From contig JAZBRI010000003.1 of NCBI GenBank assembly GCA_036874045.1, positions 384,501 through 448,500 of the forward strand: DNA of 64,000 nt, given 5' to 3'. Made by a program: the position numbers and the translations under genes. Positions within the stretch are counted from its first letter, which is position 1. Each line of letters starts with the position of its first letter. Source of the DNA: Cymodocea nodosa. Its lineage: Eukaryota > Streptophyta > Magnoliopsida > Alismatales > Cymodoceaceae. Below are positions 1 through 12,340 of this stretch, one piece after another. Under the pieces are notes generated by a model. That model made no database searches and was not told the DNA's origin. It worked only from the letters and a program-made list of their open reading frames with translations.

Positions 1-623
1 TTGTTTTGAAAACCAAACCAAACCAATTGTCCAACCATTTCAGTTCAACCCATTTGTTTTTTATGGACGAACTATTGATTGTCGTGTGGTTCAACCAATA
101 TTTGGATAAATAAGCTATCCAACTCATGGTTAAAACTTGGTTGAACTAATTAAGCCAGGCCATATTGGGTTGAATTGGTTTTTAAGTTCTTTTGGGTAGT
201 GCTTTCTATTTTTTCCTGGCTTCCTACTCCAAAACGCCTGACTCCTACAAATATTGAACCGTCTTCAAGTCATAATTCAATTGCTGCTTTAATGTATCAT
301 AAAAAGAGAATTCAATTTATGCTATGGATATGATTAGAATTGATCAAAGACCACAAGCCAGCTAAGGATCCATTTTCCCATTTTGTTACTGATAATAAAC
401 TATTGAAAGTTTATTGAATGCATTTCTCCTATCGCATGATGTGCTTACCGCTCTAGGCGACTTCTTCCACGTAGATATAGTCAAACAACCAATTTGCATT
501 TGGAAATCTGTCAGTTTTATTCCTAAAACTACTGGGACTTTCCCCTTTATTACCTTAATTTTGTACTGCATTTGTTTAGATTTTAGTTCCATATCTTATG
601 TTGCCATATTTTATGTTTTGAAG
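1..623. other. Intron/upstream sequence of the ACT-domain gene
   Basis: No coding exon is convincing here. The first 200 bases are rich in imperfect repeats of AACCAA and GGTTGAA type words. The next gene needs one more 5' exon, of roughly 50 codons in relatives, that starts its ACT1 domain. I could not find it in this stretch, so it probably lies before base 1 and this is mostly intron. Confidence 0.5.
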
Positions 624-2524
624 ATATTTCAACCGATGGAAGATGGTGTTACGTGATATTTTGGGTTATTCCCCGCTCTGCCTCAATAAATGTTCCATGG
701 GCTAATCTGAAGAACCGTCTTCTCTCAATATGCCCATCGTTTACAGCTGTCTTCTACTTAAATTTGATCCCCCGTCCTACTGCAGAGTCTTCAGTTTATC
801 TGTTGAAGTTCTTCTGTACAAATCAAAAGGGGTTGTTGCATGGTGATTTGCCTCATTCACATCCTTCCTTGTCTACCTACCCCAATCTTGTAACATGAAT
901 GATTAATCTGTGCAGATGTAACTCATGTTCTCTGCGAACTTGAGCTCTTGATCCACAGAGTGAAAGTATCAACTACTCCAGAAGGCAGGGTGGTAGATCT
1001 CTTCTTCATTACAGACGGAATGTAAGGGTCTTAGTGAACTTCTTACTGCTATTTGGTGTACATAGGTGTGGTTTTTTGCTGAGAGATATTTTTAAATTAA
1101 ATTCTGATTAAGGAATGCGTTGACATGTCTTTCCTTCATCATTTTCTTTGTCACTTGTTATCGGTTTCTTTTTACTTTTATTTGCAATTCCTATAATCCA
1201 CTCATGTAAGTTTATCAGCAGAAATCTTAAGCCTGTAGGTGTCTTTTATAATATAGGGCAATATACAGTTGAATTTGTTTTTAGTTTGATAAGCCGAACA
1301 CTTCATTTATCTTCAAAAACTTTCCATTGCCAAATCCTTGCAATTTTGGCTTTTTTTTTATATTTTTCTTTTTTATCTTAGGCATTTGCTTATTGGTTCC
1401 AGTACATGATAGTGATTTCTTATTACCAATTTGAATGGTCCTATCTTCATTTCAGAAGCTGACTATTAGTACTTTTTGGTTCAGGGAGCTCATGCATACA
1501 AAAGCGAGACAGGAGGAGACAATTTCTAAAATGAATTCAGTTTTAGGCAAGTCATGTGAAAAATGTGAAATCCAATTAGCTGGACCAGAATATGAAAATT
1601 TTAGGCAGAGATTTTCCCCTGTTTCTCAAGAAGTAGCAGAGAAGTTATTTAGCCCTGAGATAACGAACATCGAACCTTGCCCAACATCGCTTAGTCCAGG
1701 CCTGACTAAGATGAAGACAGCCAGCATTACCATTGACAATTTCTTGAGTCCTACCTATACCCTTCTACAGATACATTGTGCTGATCAAAAAAGCATTCTC
1801 TATGACATATTAAGAACTTTGAAGGACCGTGACATTCATGTATGCCCTTATCTCATTAAGCTTTGTGTGAAGTTTTAGTTGTACACCTTATAGCAGTGGT
1901 ACTGTTATGTTTGCAAAAAGATTTGTGTATCTTCCCAGGTATGCAATACTGGAGTTTTTACTTCTTGGTTGTGGTTTCCTATTCTTATTCAGGTAGCTTA
2001 CAACCGATGCTTGTCAGACATGAAAGGCAGTCGTGAAGTGGATCTTTTTGTTCAGCAGAAAAATGGAAGGAAAATTGTGGACCCTGAGAAGCAGAATGAT
2101 CTACTTGCTCGTTTGAGAATGGAGATGCTTCATCCACTTCGAGTAATAATTATCAGTCATGGCCCTGATACCGAGCTTTTGGTTGCCAACCCAGTTGAGA
2201 TATCTGGGAAAGGGAGGCCTCGGGTCTTCTATGATGTCACATTTGCGTTGAGAAAGCTTGGGATCTGCATCTTCTTGGTAAGAGATAATTCTATGATGTC
2301 CCATTGTTCTTGTTTGGATATTTGTGTCCCAATCTTCATTAGCAAATTGAGGTTGTGTTACCTGATCTTGTTTGCAGGCTGAGATTGGTAGGCATTCAAC
2401 GCCAGAGAGGCAATGGGAAGTTTACCGATTTCTACTAGATGAAAGTTGTGAGCTCCCATTGGCAGACACCAAAACTAGAAATCACATTGTGAACACGGTG
2501 AGGAAGACACTGATGGGTTGGTGA
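624..2524 (+). CDS. ACT domain-containing protein of the ACR9/ACR10 type (5' partial)
   Basis: Plant ACR proteins are made of repeated ACT domains, the small ligand-binding fold of amino-acid-sensing regulators. They are thought to be amino-acid or nitrogen status sensors, with no catalytic activity assigned. Exons seen: 624-842, 916-1021, 1485-1839, 1993-2277 and 2378-2524 (stop TGA). Phases match at every junction, giving about 370 residues. The first exon in view starts inside ACT1 (DISTDGRWCYVIFW). ACT2 spans the third and fourth exons (from SITIDNFLSPTYTLLQI to EVDLFV). ACT3 contains the family-typical GPDTELLVANPVE and ends with EIGRH and MGW. The N-terminal exon is missing, so this is a 5' partial. 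ACR9 and ACR10 cannot be told apart safely. The short C-terminus ending in MGW fits this subgroup rather than ACR1-8. Confidence 0.85.
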
Positions 2525-4074
2525 AATTCCTGGCTTCTCAACTATAGAGGTACTTGTGGGGATTCAAATAAAAGAGGCATAATTCTAAGTGGTTACCTTC
2601 CGAATACGTTATTTCCTGCCAACCGCTCAACATCCTTGTCACGGTGGAGAATTTGTATGATACCTTCAGTTATTAGACTCTCCCTGTCAAGATGGCATTT
2701 GACTGCTTCCCTGTGACGTGTATAATAGTCTTGTAACTTGGCATCCATTCTTGGGTGTTAAATCACACTCCCGTATGGTATATTTCTGTATGGTATCAAT
2801 GCAATCTCCTTTCGATTTCGTTGACGAAGGGTACTAACAGATACAGGTTTCTGAAATATTGACTTGGTTGGGAATCATATCCGCTTTAATAAATTCATTC
2901 AGATATCGGCTGATTGGACTGGTTTGAGGTTTTAAGCTCGGAGGTGGTCACGAAGAGCATATGATCAGAGTTATGTCTCATTCTCTCCAAGATCCAGGTC
3001 TGTGCCAAACTGGGTTGTTGGTACTTGAAACTCTCATATCTTGAGCAACATTATGCAGTCATTTATCTTTAGAAGCTCTTTAGTAGAATCAAAGAAAAAA
3101 TTGTGTTTTACGTAAGATATCTATGGACGCATTTGGACCTACATTCATACGAATTTCATTACACATTTGGGCCACTTGATAGTATTGTAGTCTGCCCAGT
3201 CGTCATTATGATAGCACTTTATTTCAAGAGTTCCTTTTTTTTTTTCCTTTTTGAGAAAAAGCCTTGACTTTGATTGATCTCAAGATATTTAACAAACTTC
3301 AAGGCAACATCGTAGCGTTGTTTATAAGGATTTTGCATGAAGAGACTTCGAGCAAACTAGAAATCTATACCCAACACATAAGATTTGAATTTAACATTTT
3401 TTTTTAAATTCATATTTAACCCGTGAAAAAACTCAATTTAATCTAACATTACAATTTAGGTTGATTGAGATTTCAAATTAACTCAAATCTATTTTCACCC
3501 CTACCAATTATGTTAACTTGATTATAAAAATTGAAAATAAAACTTCAACTGGTGCCATTAGTTTATAATATATCATTCATTTAAATTGAAATACCTTGTC
3601 TATTTTTGGTATGTACATAATTTATCAAAAATCAATCAGATTATAATTACATGGTAATTTTGCTTAAATTGGATGAATATTAATGATTACTTTAGACGTC
3701 ACAAAATTATTTATTTTTTGTCAAATTTCAATTATTAATATTTAAATAAAAATATTAACAGATATAACTCATATTAAGTTAAAAGCTTAATATATAATAG
3801 ATTATGTTATATATTAATTAATTATATAGTTTTTAAATAAAAAAAAGAAAAAGATATTGAAAAAAATTTTCCAAGACATTTTTAAAAACAAATTTATGGA
3901 AGACGATCAGGCGTGTCGTTCAGCTTCCAAGGTCCACGTCTCACGCAAGCGTACGCTAAACCCTCCGAGTCCCTTCTCAAAAACCCCCAGACGACTGACG
4001 AGAGAGTGGAAGAAGAAATCTGTGGCTTATAGAAACCCTAGAACGAAAAGGATCTGATCTCTTTTGTGGTTGAG
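2525..4074. other. Intergenic: ACT-gene 3' UTR and ELP1 promoter/5' UTR
   Basis: The first few hundred bases are the probable 3' UTR of the ACT-domain gene. From about 3380 to 3850 the sequence is very AT-rich and has no ORF of note. Bases 3900-4074 rise in GC, contain runs typical of a 5' leader, and precede the ELP1 start codon. No transposon ends or RNA genes were recognised. Confidence 0.5.
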
Positions 4075-7000
4075 ATGAAGAACCTGAAGTTGTCGAAGGA
4101 GCTGTCTGCCAGCCTTGGGTTGCAACCGGAGGGGGAGGAGAAGCTTCTTTTCTCGGCGTTCGATGTTGAGCGGAACCGCGTGTTCTTCGCCTCCTCGGAG
4201 AGTGTCCTCTATTCGATCCCTCTCCCGCTGTCACAAGTAAGTAAACCTGAGATCGAGTGAGTTGGGATTGCCCTTTCTTCTTCTTCACGGGGAAGATTGT
4301 GTCTTTCGGAATGAAACTGCGTTTTTGGATCGCTGCGAAGTGCATTTTGTATCGTCTTGGGTGTGGATTGACCAAATAAGTAGTTTCGGTTCTCGTTGCC
4401 GTTTTCTCACTGGTCCCTCCCAAGATGGAAGAAGACGATAAATCAAAATTGTTGAAATAATAAGTTTTTTTTGGTAAATGACCTTGGACGACGACATGTT
4501 TTTGCGTAGTGTGCAAGCTGTAATGTTTGTGCCACATGAAGCCGCTTTGAGAGAAATTTTGTTGTAGATGTATGAATGCTTGTAGTTATCGATGAGTTTA
4601 TTATGTCATCCATTCTAAACAATATTTTTTGTGTTTGCGTCAGGAAGTGAAGCTATGGAGAAAGGACCTGTTATACCCTGGGGATGATTCTGTATGCCTT
4701 GAATCTGGGGATAGAGTCACTGCGCTGGATTATTTGATGGAGAAGGAAGCAGTGATAGTTGGTACAGCCAATGGCTATCTAGTCTTGCATACGGTTGATT
4801 GGAATTCCACCGAAGTTGTTGGGAGGGTGGAAGGTGGTATCAAGGGCATCAGCTCCAGTCCAGATGGAGCTCTCCTCGCTGTCATAGCTGGTCTTGGGCA
4901 GTGTCTTGTAATGACACATGATTGGGAAGTGCTATATGAAGTTTCACTTGATACTCAACCTTTTCATGTATGTGAAAATTTAATATATTTTAGGTTGGAA
5001 CCTATAAGAAATTTCCTCTTATCTCTGTCTCTAGCTTATACTTAAGAATTACGATTCCTTGGTATAAGTAGGAATTTAAATGTGTAAAATATGAATTTAG
5101 TCTCGTGTCAGTCTGCCACTAGTGGGAATTGAGTAAGCTGATTAAGGACATGATTTGCATGTTGCATTATACTCATATTCAGTTTGTTTGCTAAGTTGAT
5201 TTATCCTGTAAAGTGGTTATCTTTAAGTTTGTATCAAGTTTAATATACCTGCTTGTGATCCAGCTTTAAGATCTTGTGCATTTTTTCCAATCATTCCAAT
5301 CCCCTTCTGGTATTAATGTAAATTGTGTAAGAAACAAATCTGAGATTACATCTTTATACTCGTTACCAGGATTCAATAATTGGTAATACGGATGTGCCTT
5401 CTGGCTATCAGTTTAGTAGTATTATATCTTGGCGAGGTGATGGAAAGTATTTTGCAACTCTAACTGGACCTTGTGAACTTTATTCCCTGAAAAAACTTCA
5501 AATGTGGGAACGTGACTCTGGTAATCTGCATGCTACAACAGAATCCACTGCTTTCATCAGAGAATGTCTGGCTTGGATGCCTAGTGGTGCCAAGGTGGTG
5601 GCTGCCCATGAAAGTAACACTGAAAATGGCCCTACAATTGTTCTCTATGAAAAAAATGGATTAGAAAGAAGCTATTTTAGCCTTGATGCAGAAACAGGAA
5701 CAGTAGTTGGAGCTTTGAAGTGGAATTGCAGTTCGGATCTTCTTGCTTCTTCTATCAGATGCGATGGTTATGATGCTATACGAATTTGGTCTTTTAGCAA
5801 TTATCATTGGTATATGAAGCAGGAAATAAGATATGCAGCAATGGACCAGGTAAATTTTGATTGGGATCCAACAAAGCCATTGCATTTAGTTTGCTGGACT
5901 GTAAATGGAAATGTGAAATTTTATAGCTTTGTCTGGGACACAGCAGTTACAGAAACATCAAATGCATTTGTTGTTGATGGTTATAGGATACATGTTTCTC
6001 CACTTAATGTTTCTCTTATTCCACCTCCCATGTATTTATTTGAACTCAAATTTCCCAATGTTGTCAGTGAAATTGCCTGTTTCTGTAAAAATCATAACAG
6101 TTATTTGGCTGCATGCCTTTCAGATGGAACCTTGTGCATCATTGAACTTCCTGCAACTAATTTATGGGAACAGTTCGAGGAAAAACAGTTTGTTGTTGAA
6201 GCTTCCCATTTCCAACCATTAGGTACCATGAGGCATCTTACATGGTTAGATTCTCACATTCTTGTTGGAGTTTCTTATTGTGGCTTCAATCAGACTGCTT
6301 CTTGTTCATCTTCATCCGTTGACATTGGAAATTCTGGTGAGGAGGTGATGAGATGGTCGAGTATTTGTTGCTTGCAAGAGGTTGAGCTTGAGTGTTCTGA
6401 GAATAGCATGCCTCAATCAGTCACTTGCTCAGGATGGCATGTGAAGGATTCCAAGAAATTATCCATGGAAGGGCTTGTGGTTGGAATAGCTCCAAACCCT
6501 ACCAAAAAATGTTCAATATTTGTCCAACTAGATGAAGGAACTGTCTTAGAGTATTCTTCTGGGATGAATTCTTTGAGATATTCTGAACATCTGCATCTAC
6601 ATGATCTAAATTTGAAGTATAACTTTTCATCTACATGCCCTTGGATGAAATCTGTCCTTGTCTGTGACAATGACATCCTGCAACCTTTGATTTTTGGGCT
6701 TGATCCCAAGGGTAGGCTTCAGATTGGTAGCAGAACTTTGTGTGACAGTTGCAGCAGTTTCTCATTTTACTCAGACACTACTGGAATCATGCAAAAAGTT
6801 ATTACTCACCTGATTTTTACAACTAAGCAGGATTTATTGTTCATTGTTGATATGGATGAGATATTGCATGGGAATCCTGAAATGCGAATAGAAAGCTACA
6901 GTAATGGTAGTACACTAACCAGGAAGGGTGAAAATAAAGATATTGTTAGTGTATGGGAAAGGGGTGCAACATTGATTGGTGTGATTCATGGAGATGAAGC

Positions 7001-10000
7001 TGCAATTATTTTGCAAGCTCTTCGTGGAAATTTGGAGTGTATATACCCCAGAAAGCTGGTTATTTTGGCAGTTGCCAATGCTTTGGCACAAAGGCGTTTT
7101 AAAGATGCATTGCTCCTGGTAAGACGGCATAGAATTGATTTCAATATAATAGTTGATTATTATGGTCTGCAAGCATTCCTGAAATCAGCAGAGGAATTCG
7201 TAAGTCAAGTTAGTAATCTTGGTCACATCACTGAATTTGTGTGTGCCATCAAGAAAGAAAATGTTGCAGAAACTTTATACAAGAGCTTTGTTTCAATACC
7301 TAGCCAAAATGGTAAAACGAGTATAAATATTGTTGATTCTAATAATGTTGTACAAAATAAGGTGTCTTCTGTTTTGTCTGCCATCAGAAAGGCTCTTGAG
7401 GATGTGATAGCAGAAAGCCCTGCTAGGGAGCTTTGTATATTAACTACTTTAGCTCGCAGTGAACCACCAGCTTTGGAGGAAGCTCTAATGAGGATTAAGG
7501 TGATGCGGGAATTGGAACTTTCAGGACATGATGATACATGGAGAAATACCCATCCTTCTGCAGAAGAAGCTTTGAAGCATCTCTTATGGTTGACAAATGC
7601 TGAGTCTGTGTATGATGTTGCCCTGGGGCTTTATGATCTTAACCTAGCTGCCATTGTGGCTCTTAACTCTGACAAAGATCCTAAGGAATTCCTTCCTTTC
7701 CTTCAGAAGCTTGAGCAGATGCCACCCAATATTATGCAATACACAATTGATCTTAGATTACATAGATATGAGAATGCCCTTAGACATATTGTTTCAGCTG
7801 GTGATGAGTATTTTGGGGATTCCATGATTCTCATGAAGAATAGTCCTTCTCTATTTCCGCTTGGTCTTCAATTGTTTACCAACCAGGCTAAACGTGATCA
7901 AGTTCTAGAGGCTTGGGGTGATCATCTTTTCAAGGAAAAACATTTCGAAGATGCTGCAATGACTTATTTGTGCTGTTCATCCTTTCAGAAAGCTAAGAAG
8001 GCACACCGTGCTTGTGGGGATTGGAGAGGTGTTCTTACTGTGTCAGGATTACTTCAGCTAAGCAAGGATGAAATGCTGCAACTGGCAACCGATCTTTGTG
8101 ATGAACTACAAACACTTGGAAGACCAGCAGAGGCTGCAAAAGTAGCATTAGAATATTGTCTGGATGTTCCTTGTGGTGTTGAATACTATGTAATAGCTAG
8201 AGAATGGCTGGAGGCTCTTAGGATTTGTTATCTTCACAGGAGAGGAGATTTAAAAATTAAGGTGAGGGATGCGGCAATGGAATGTGCAAATACCTTGATT
8301 AATGAATACGAGGAGGGATTAGAAAAGGTAGGGAAATATGTCACACGCTATCTAGCTGTTCGGCAAAGGCATTTGGTCCTTGCTGCCAAGCTAAAATCCG
8401 AAGAAAGACCAACCGGTGATATTGATGAGGATACTCTTTCAGAAACCAGCAGCACCTTCAGTGGAATGAGTGCCTACACTTCAAGGTATTTCTTCAATAT
8501 CGTGTTAATGCTCTGCACGTGTACCTTTTGTACAAGAAGTTGAAGGATGGGATCCTTTAGTTTGTGAAGCAATAAGGATAACCTTTTGCTTCTCTTTTTT
8601 CACGATTCTTCTTTTTTATTCATCTAATTTTACTTGCTTTCCTTTGTAGAAGATGTTAATGTAAAAACCTGGTTAAAGGAGAGTTCATGTTTAACATAAT
8701 GATAACTGGTCGATTAACACTTTAAGAGATGAATTTAAAAATGAGTTCAACATAATGAGAATTGCACTAATCGAGAACAATATGAGAAAAATTATCTTAA
8801 ACTGTGTTTGGAATAGCAGTTGGAATTACAACTTTTTCAGAAAGGCAACTTATTGGGAAGCAAGATTATTTGCAATTTATGGGTAATTTTTTGTGAATAC
8901 AACAAAGTTACGAGAATAACTTTGTAAACATGAGACAAGATTTCTACAACATTTCTATGAGGTAACTCCCATCAGTTTTATGAGAAGTAATGAATTTAAA
9001 CTAAAAATATAGTTGTGTTTCTAAAGAAGTGGAAATTGTTAGATGCATTTGAAAATGCTATCAATAAAAAAAAAATTCTTTGGAAAAGCTACAGTGAAAT
9101 TGCAATTCCAAAGAAAACATTTGGTAATTTAGCATATCTAACAAAGATGTAAATTAATCTAACTAAAATGGCATGGGAAGATAGAAACTTACATGGTTAG
9201 GATGGTGAAAAAACAAAATCATATAATCTAAATTATCTAACGAAAATATAATTATGGATAAAAATAAATGGAGAAAAAAGGATTCATGATGTCAATCTTA
9301 TGTAGAAGGAGTTAAGACTGATTGTTATTGTTGCTTGTTGTTACTGCTTCTGTTCTCTTTATCTCATGATTCACAATGAACAAGAGAAAAAGCCTATGGT
9401 GTCTTGTTTATCTACTTTTTCAACAGAAGGAAACCTTTCATTTAAGTGTAGTAGATTACTAGATTATGAAAGCACCCTGTGGCTCTGTCCAATTTTTAAG
9501 CTTACTCTCATAATGTTAGGTCATGTTCTTACGTGTTTCTATTGGTGTAATTGGCATATGACAGTTCTGTGAAAGGATCAACTACTTCAATTCTCTCAAG
9601 TACGGCTAGTAAAAGTAGGGAGAGGAGACGCCAGAGGAACAGAGGGAAGATTCGCGCAGGAAGGTATGCTCATTCACTTGTGTATATTAGTTAGTTTTTG
9701 ACAGATGATTTAAGGATATTTTATCAAAACTTTGTAGCCCAGGGGAGGAGTCCGCACTTGTAGAACATCTAAAGGGCATGTATCTGACCGACAGCGCACA
9801 GCGTGAACTTGCATCTCTACTGCATGCCTTGATCATGCTGGGTAAGGAGGAAATAGCAAGGCATCTTCAAAGGGCGGCAGATAAGTTCCATTTGACACAG
9901 GTGGCTGCCGTGAAACTTGCTGAAGATGCATCAGCCACGGAAAAGATAGACGAGAACACACAAACTCTGGACCATTACATGAAAAAGCTGAGAGAAGAAG

Positions 10001-10053
10001 ACTTGAGTCGTTGCACACCATCACCCCAAACAAGATTGTTGCTATCTGGCTAG
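4075..10053 (+). CDS. ELP1: Elongator complex protein 1 (ELP1/IKI3 family)
   Basis: ELP1 is the scaffold of the six-subunit Elongator complex, which modifies wobble uridines of tRNA at position 34 in the cytoplasm and has also been linked to transcription. Exons: 4075-4236, 4644-4967, 5370-8485, 9565-9663 and 9738-10053. They sum to 1339 codons including the stop (1338 aa), the usual family size. The ATG at 4075 (MKNLKLSKEL) matches plant ELP1 starts. The N-terminal two thirds are WD40-propeller sequence; the part after about residue 700 is helical repeat sequence (for example EALRICYLHRRGDLK). Exon 4 encodes a Ser-rich stretch followed by the basic patch SRERRRQRNRGKIRAG, the conserved NLS/tRNA-binding region. 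The last about 20 residues (EEDLSRCTPSPQTRLLLSG) are less like relatives, so the extreme C-terminus is the least certain part. Confidence 0.93.
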
Positions 10054-10750
10054 AACGCATGACCTGTCGCAGAACAACTCCTACACGAGTGCGGTTACTT
10101 CTCTGATCAATGGGTTCCTGCATGCCTTGTGATCTTCCATTGCCATTAGTTTATGAAAGAAGCATAGGTTGTGATGAACCAGAGTGTATATGAGGGAGTT
10201 TTCAGAGAACGCAGGCCACATTCTTCCATCCACAGGGGCGATTAGCAGCAACTTATCTTTTGTTGCGGTGAAGTCATACATTTTTGTTTTAGTTTTAAGC
10301 AAATAATTTTGTCAGCCATCGATGAATATATCTGGGGAAAATGTGTTGCATGAGGAATGAGGACATCTTACAATCAGTTAGGGCGTATGCCAGAAAATTT
10401 TTGTAATTTTTAAGACAATTGTTCAACACTTGTAATCTAATTGGATTAGGCGATTAAAGAAGCTTGCTTCCACCGACAGGTGTAATCTACTATTTTTAAA
10501 TACGAAAAATGATCCTACTTGAACAAGAGGCCGATGAAGGGATGCACCGTCGTCACAAGGATTTAATTATCGAACAAGTAGGGTGGCGTGTTAACTGGAA
10601 AATAATGATTTCTCGTACGTGAAATTTGATCGGTGGAATGGTGGGCCGCACATTAAAGAGGGGTCTCGTTGCTCACGTCAATGGCAATTAGTACCCGAGA
10701 AGACCTCAAGCCACAGATTGGTGAAAAAATGAGCAGGATAAAAAATTCAA
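10054..10750. other. ELP1 3' UTR and spacer
   Basis: No ORF with family signal. It holds the likely ELP1 3' UTR and a spacer that runs to the tRNA gene. A run of six A at 10740-10745 on the plus strand reads as a T-run just after the tRNA on its own strand, a Pol III terminator. Confidence 0.5.
10740..10745 (-). terminator. Pol III T-run after tRNA-Cys
   Basis: Six A residues on the plus strand are a TTTTTT run on the tRNA strand, 5 bases downstream of the mature 3' end. This is the standard RNA polymerase III stop. Confidence 0.75.
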
Positions 10751-10821
10751 GGGCCCAACCGGGTTCGAACCGGTGACCTCTTGATCTGCAGTCAAATGCT
10801 CTACCACTGAGCTATGGACCC
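10751..10821 (-). tRNA. tRNA-Cys: tRNA-Cys (GCA)
   Basis: On the minus strand the gene begins GGGTCCATAGCTC and ends GGTTGGGCCC, closing a 7-bp acceptor stem with one G-U type pair. The A box (TAGCTCAGTGG) and B box (GGTTCGAACC) are intact. The anticodon loop reads TTGACTGCAGATCAA, with anticodon GCA for cysteine. There is no intron and the CCA is not encoded, as usual for nuclear genes. A T-run follows within 10 bases as the Pol III terminator. Length is 71 nt. It looks like a functional nuclear gene rather than an organellar insertion. Confidence 0.96.
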
Positions 10822-11808
10822 TTTCGTGAGACGAAAGTAAAAGACATATATATGTTGTTATTATGGTTGTACATTATTGCACAAGGGATCGTGGAATCCT
10901 GGGAGGACCGACAAACCAACTTGATCTGTTGCAACCAAATTAAATAAGACTGACGTCAAAAACTAGTTTAGTTTCGTCATTAATTCTAAACCCAAAAGAA
11001 AAATCATGGTGGTATTCATAATCAAAAGCATGGTTATTATTGATATTCAAAGTTCTCAGAAAAAAAAAGACTTATGTTTCTCGTGTTAACATTAGTTGTT
11101 GTTGTTGTCGTCGTCATTATTGCATGATATATTTTCCAAATGAAGAAATCCCCTTGTCAGTGGAAGGTAATCTATACGATAATTCCAAATTATTTTCCAT
11201 GAAAGTATTAACAGCCCAAAGTTTAATCAATCTTCCACCTTGTCCAGAGTTTGTCATCCATGAGAATGAATCACAGTTTTGAGGGCCATATTGTTCGTGT
11301 GAATATGCGACCCATATTGTTCAAGTAATTCCCATTGAATGCCCCTTTGATCATCATTTATTAAATCAAACATAACAATAACCAATATGGTATACAATAA
11401 ATGGACCACAAGGACTAGAGAGCTGGTACATTGCTTATGCTCTTGCTCAAATTGGCTAGGAGAGTGCAACTCTTATCTCTAGGCCTATCTCGTAGAGGTG
11501 TCGGCTGACCAAGCCATCTAAGAAATCTTGCATAAAACTCTTCCCACGACAACAACAACATTGACCGTCATTTATTAAATCCAATTCGATCCACCAAGAA
11601 AATTCATGACCATGGTCGAGGATCACACCCCGTCCATAAATATTCGCCCTCCAACACCTCGAATTTCTGGTTCCTTCCATTCTCTCTCTCCTTTCTTCTT
11701 CCCCTCTCTAACAGTCTTTGGTGACAGATAAAACTGAAGAACAGAGAAAGCGGTGGCAAGCTTCTTCTACCAAACTACTTCACTACTAGCTGAGCTCTTC
11801 AAGAGAGG
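10822..11808. other. Spacer between tRNA-Cys and the SDR gene
   Basis: No convincing ORF. Bases 11684-11808 are pyrimidine-rich (TTCTCTCTCTCC, CTTCTTCCCCTC) and look like the promoter-proximal region and leader of the reductase gene that starts at 11809. Confidence 0.45.
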
Positions 11809-12292
11809 ATGGGCTTTCTCTCATTGATAACGGGGAAGAAGGGACCAAGTGGGTTTGGCTCTGCATCCACAGCAGAGGAGGTGACAGAAGGAATAGATGC
11901 AAGTAACATCACTGCCATCGTTACTGGTATGCTTGCTTGCTATCACTTCCTTTCTTCATCATCATCATCATCATCATCTTCTTCTTCTTCTTCTTCGTTC
12001 CTAGTGTATGAATGGGATGAGTTCTTTGCTTTTCATTCCTGGTGCATGAGACTGTTTTTTCTATTTCTGTCTCGGTAGTGTATTGTTTGGACAGTTTTTT
12101 ATGTCAGCATTTCTCCTGAAGAATCAATTCTTATGCCAGTGACAATTTGCTGTTCGATGTGGGTTTCTTTTGTTTATCATCGTTCCGCATTCCCCATTGC
12201 TTCCCCTTGTAATGGAATAAAGAAGATACTTTTCACCCGATACTATAGGATAAATATTATTGTTGTTTGAATATATATATCTGTATCTATAA

Positions 12293-12340
<48 letters not shown>

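Noticed and set aside
3977-4537. 186-codon minus-strand ORF opposite ELP1 exon 1
   Set aside because: Spans the ELP1 start and first intron in antisense; composition and lack of similarity indicate a chance ORF.
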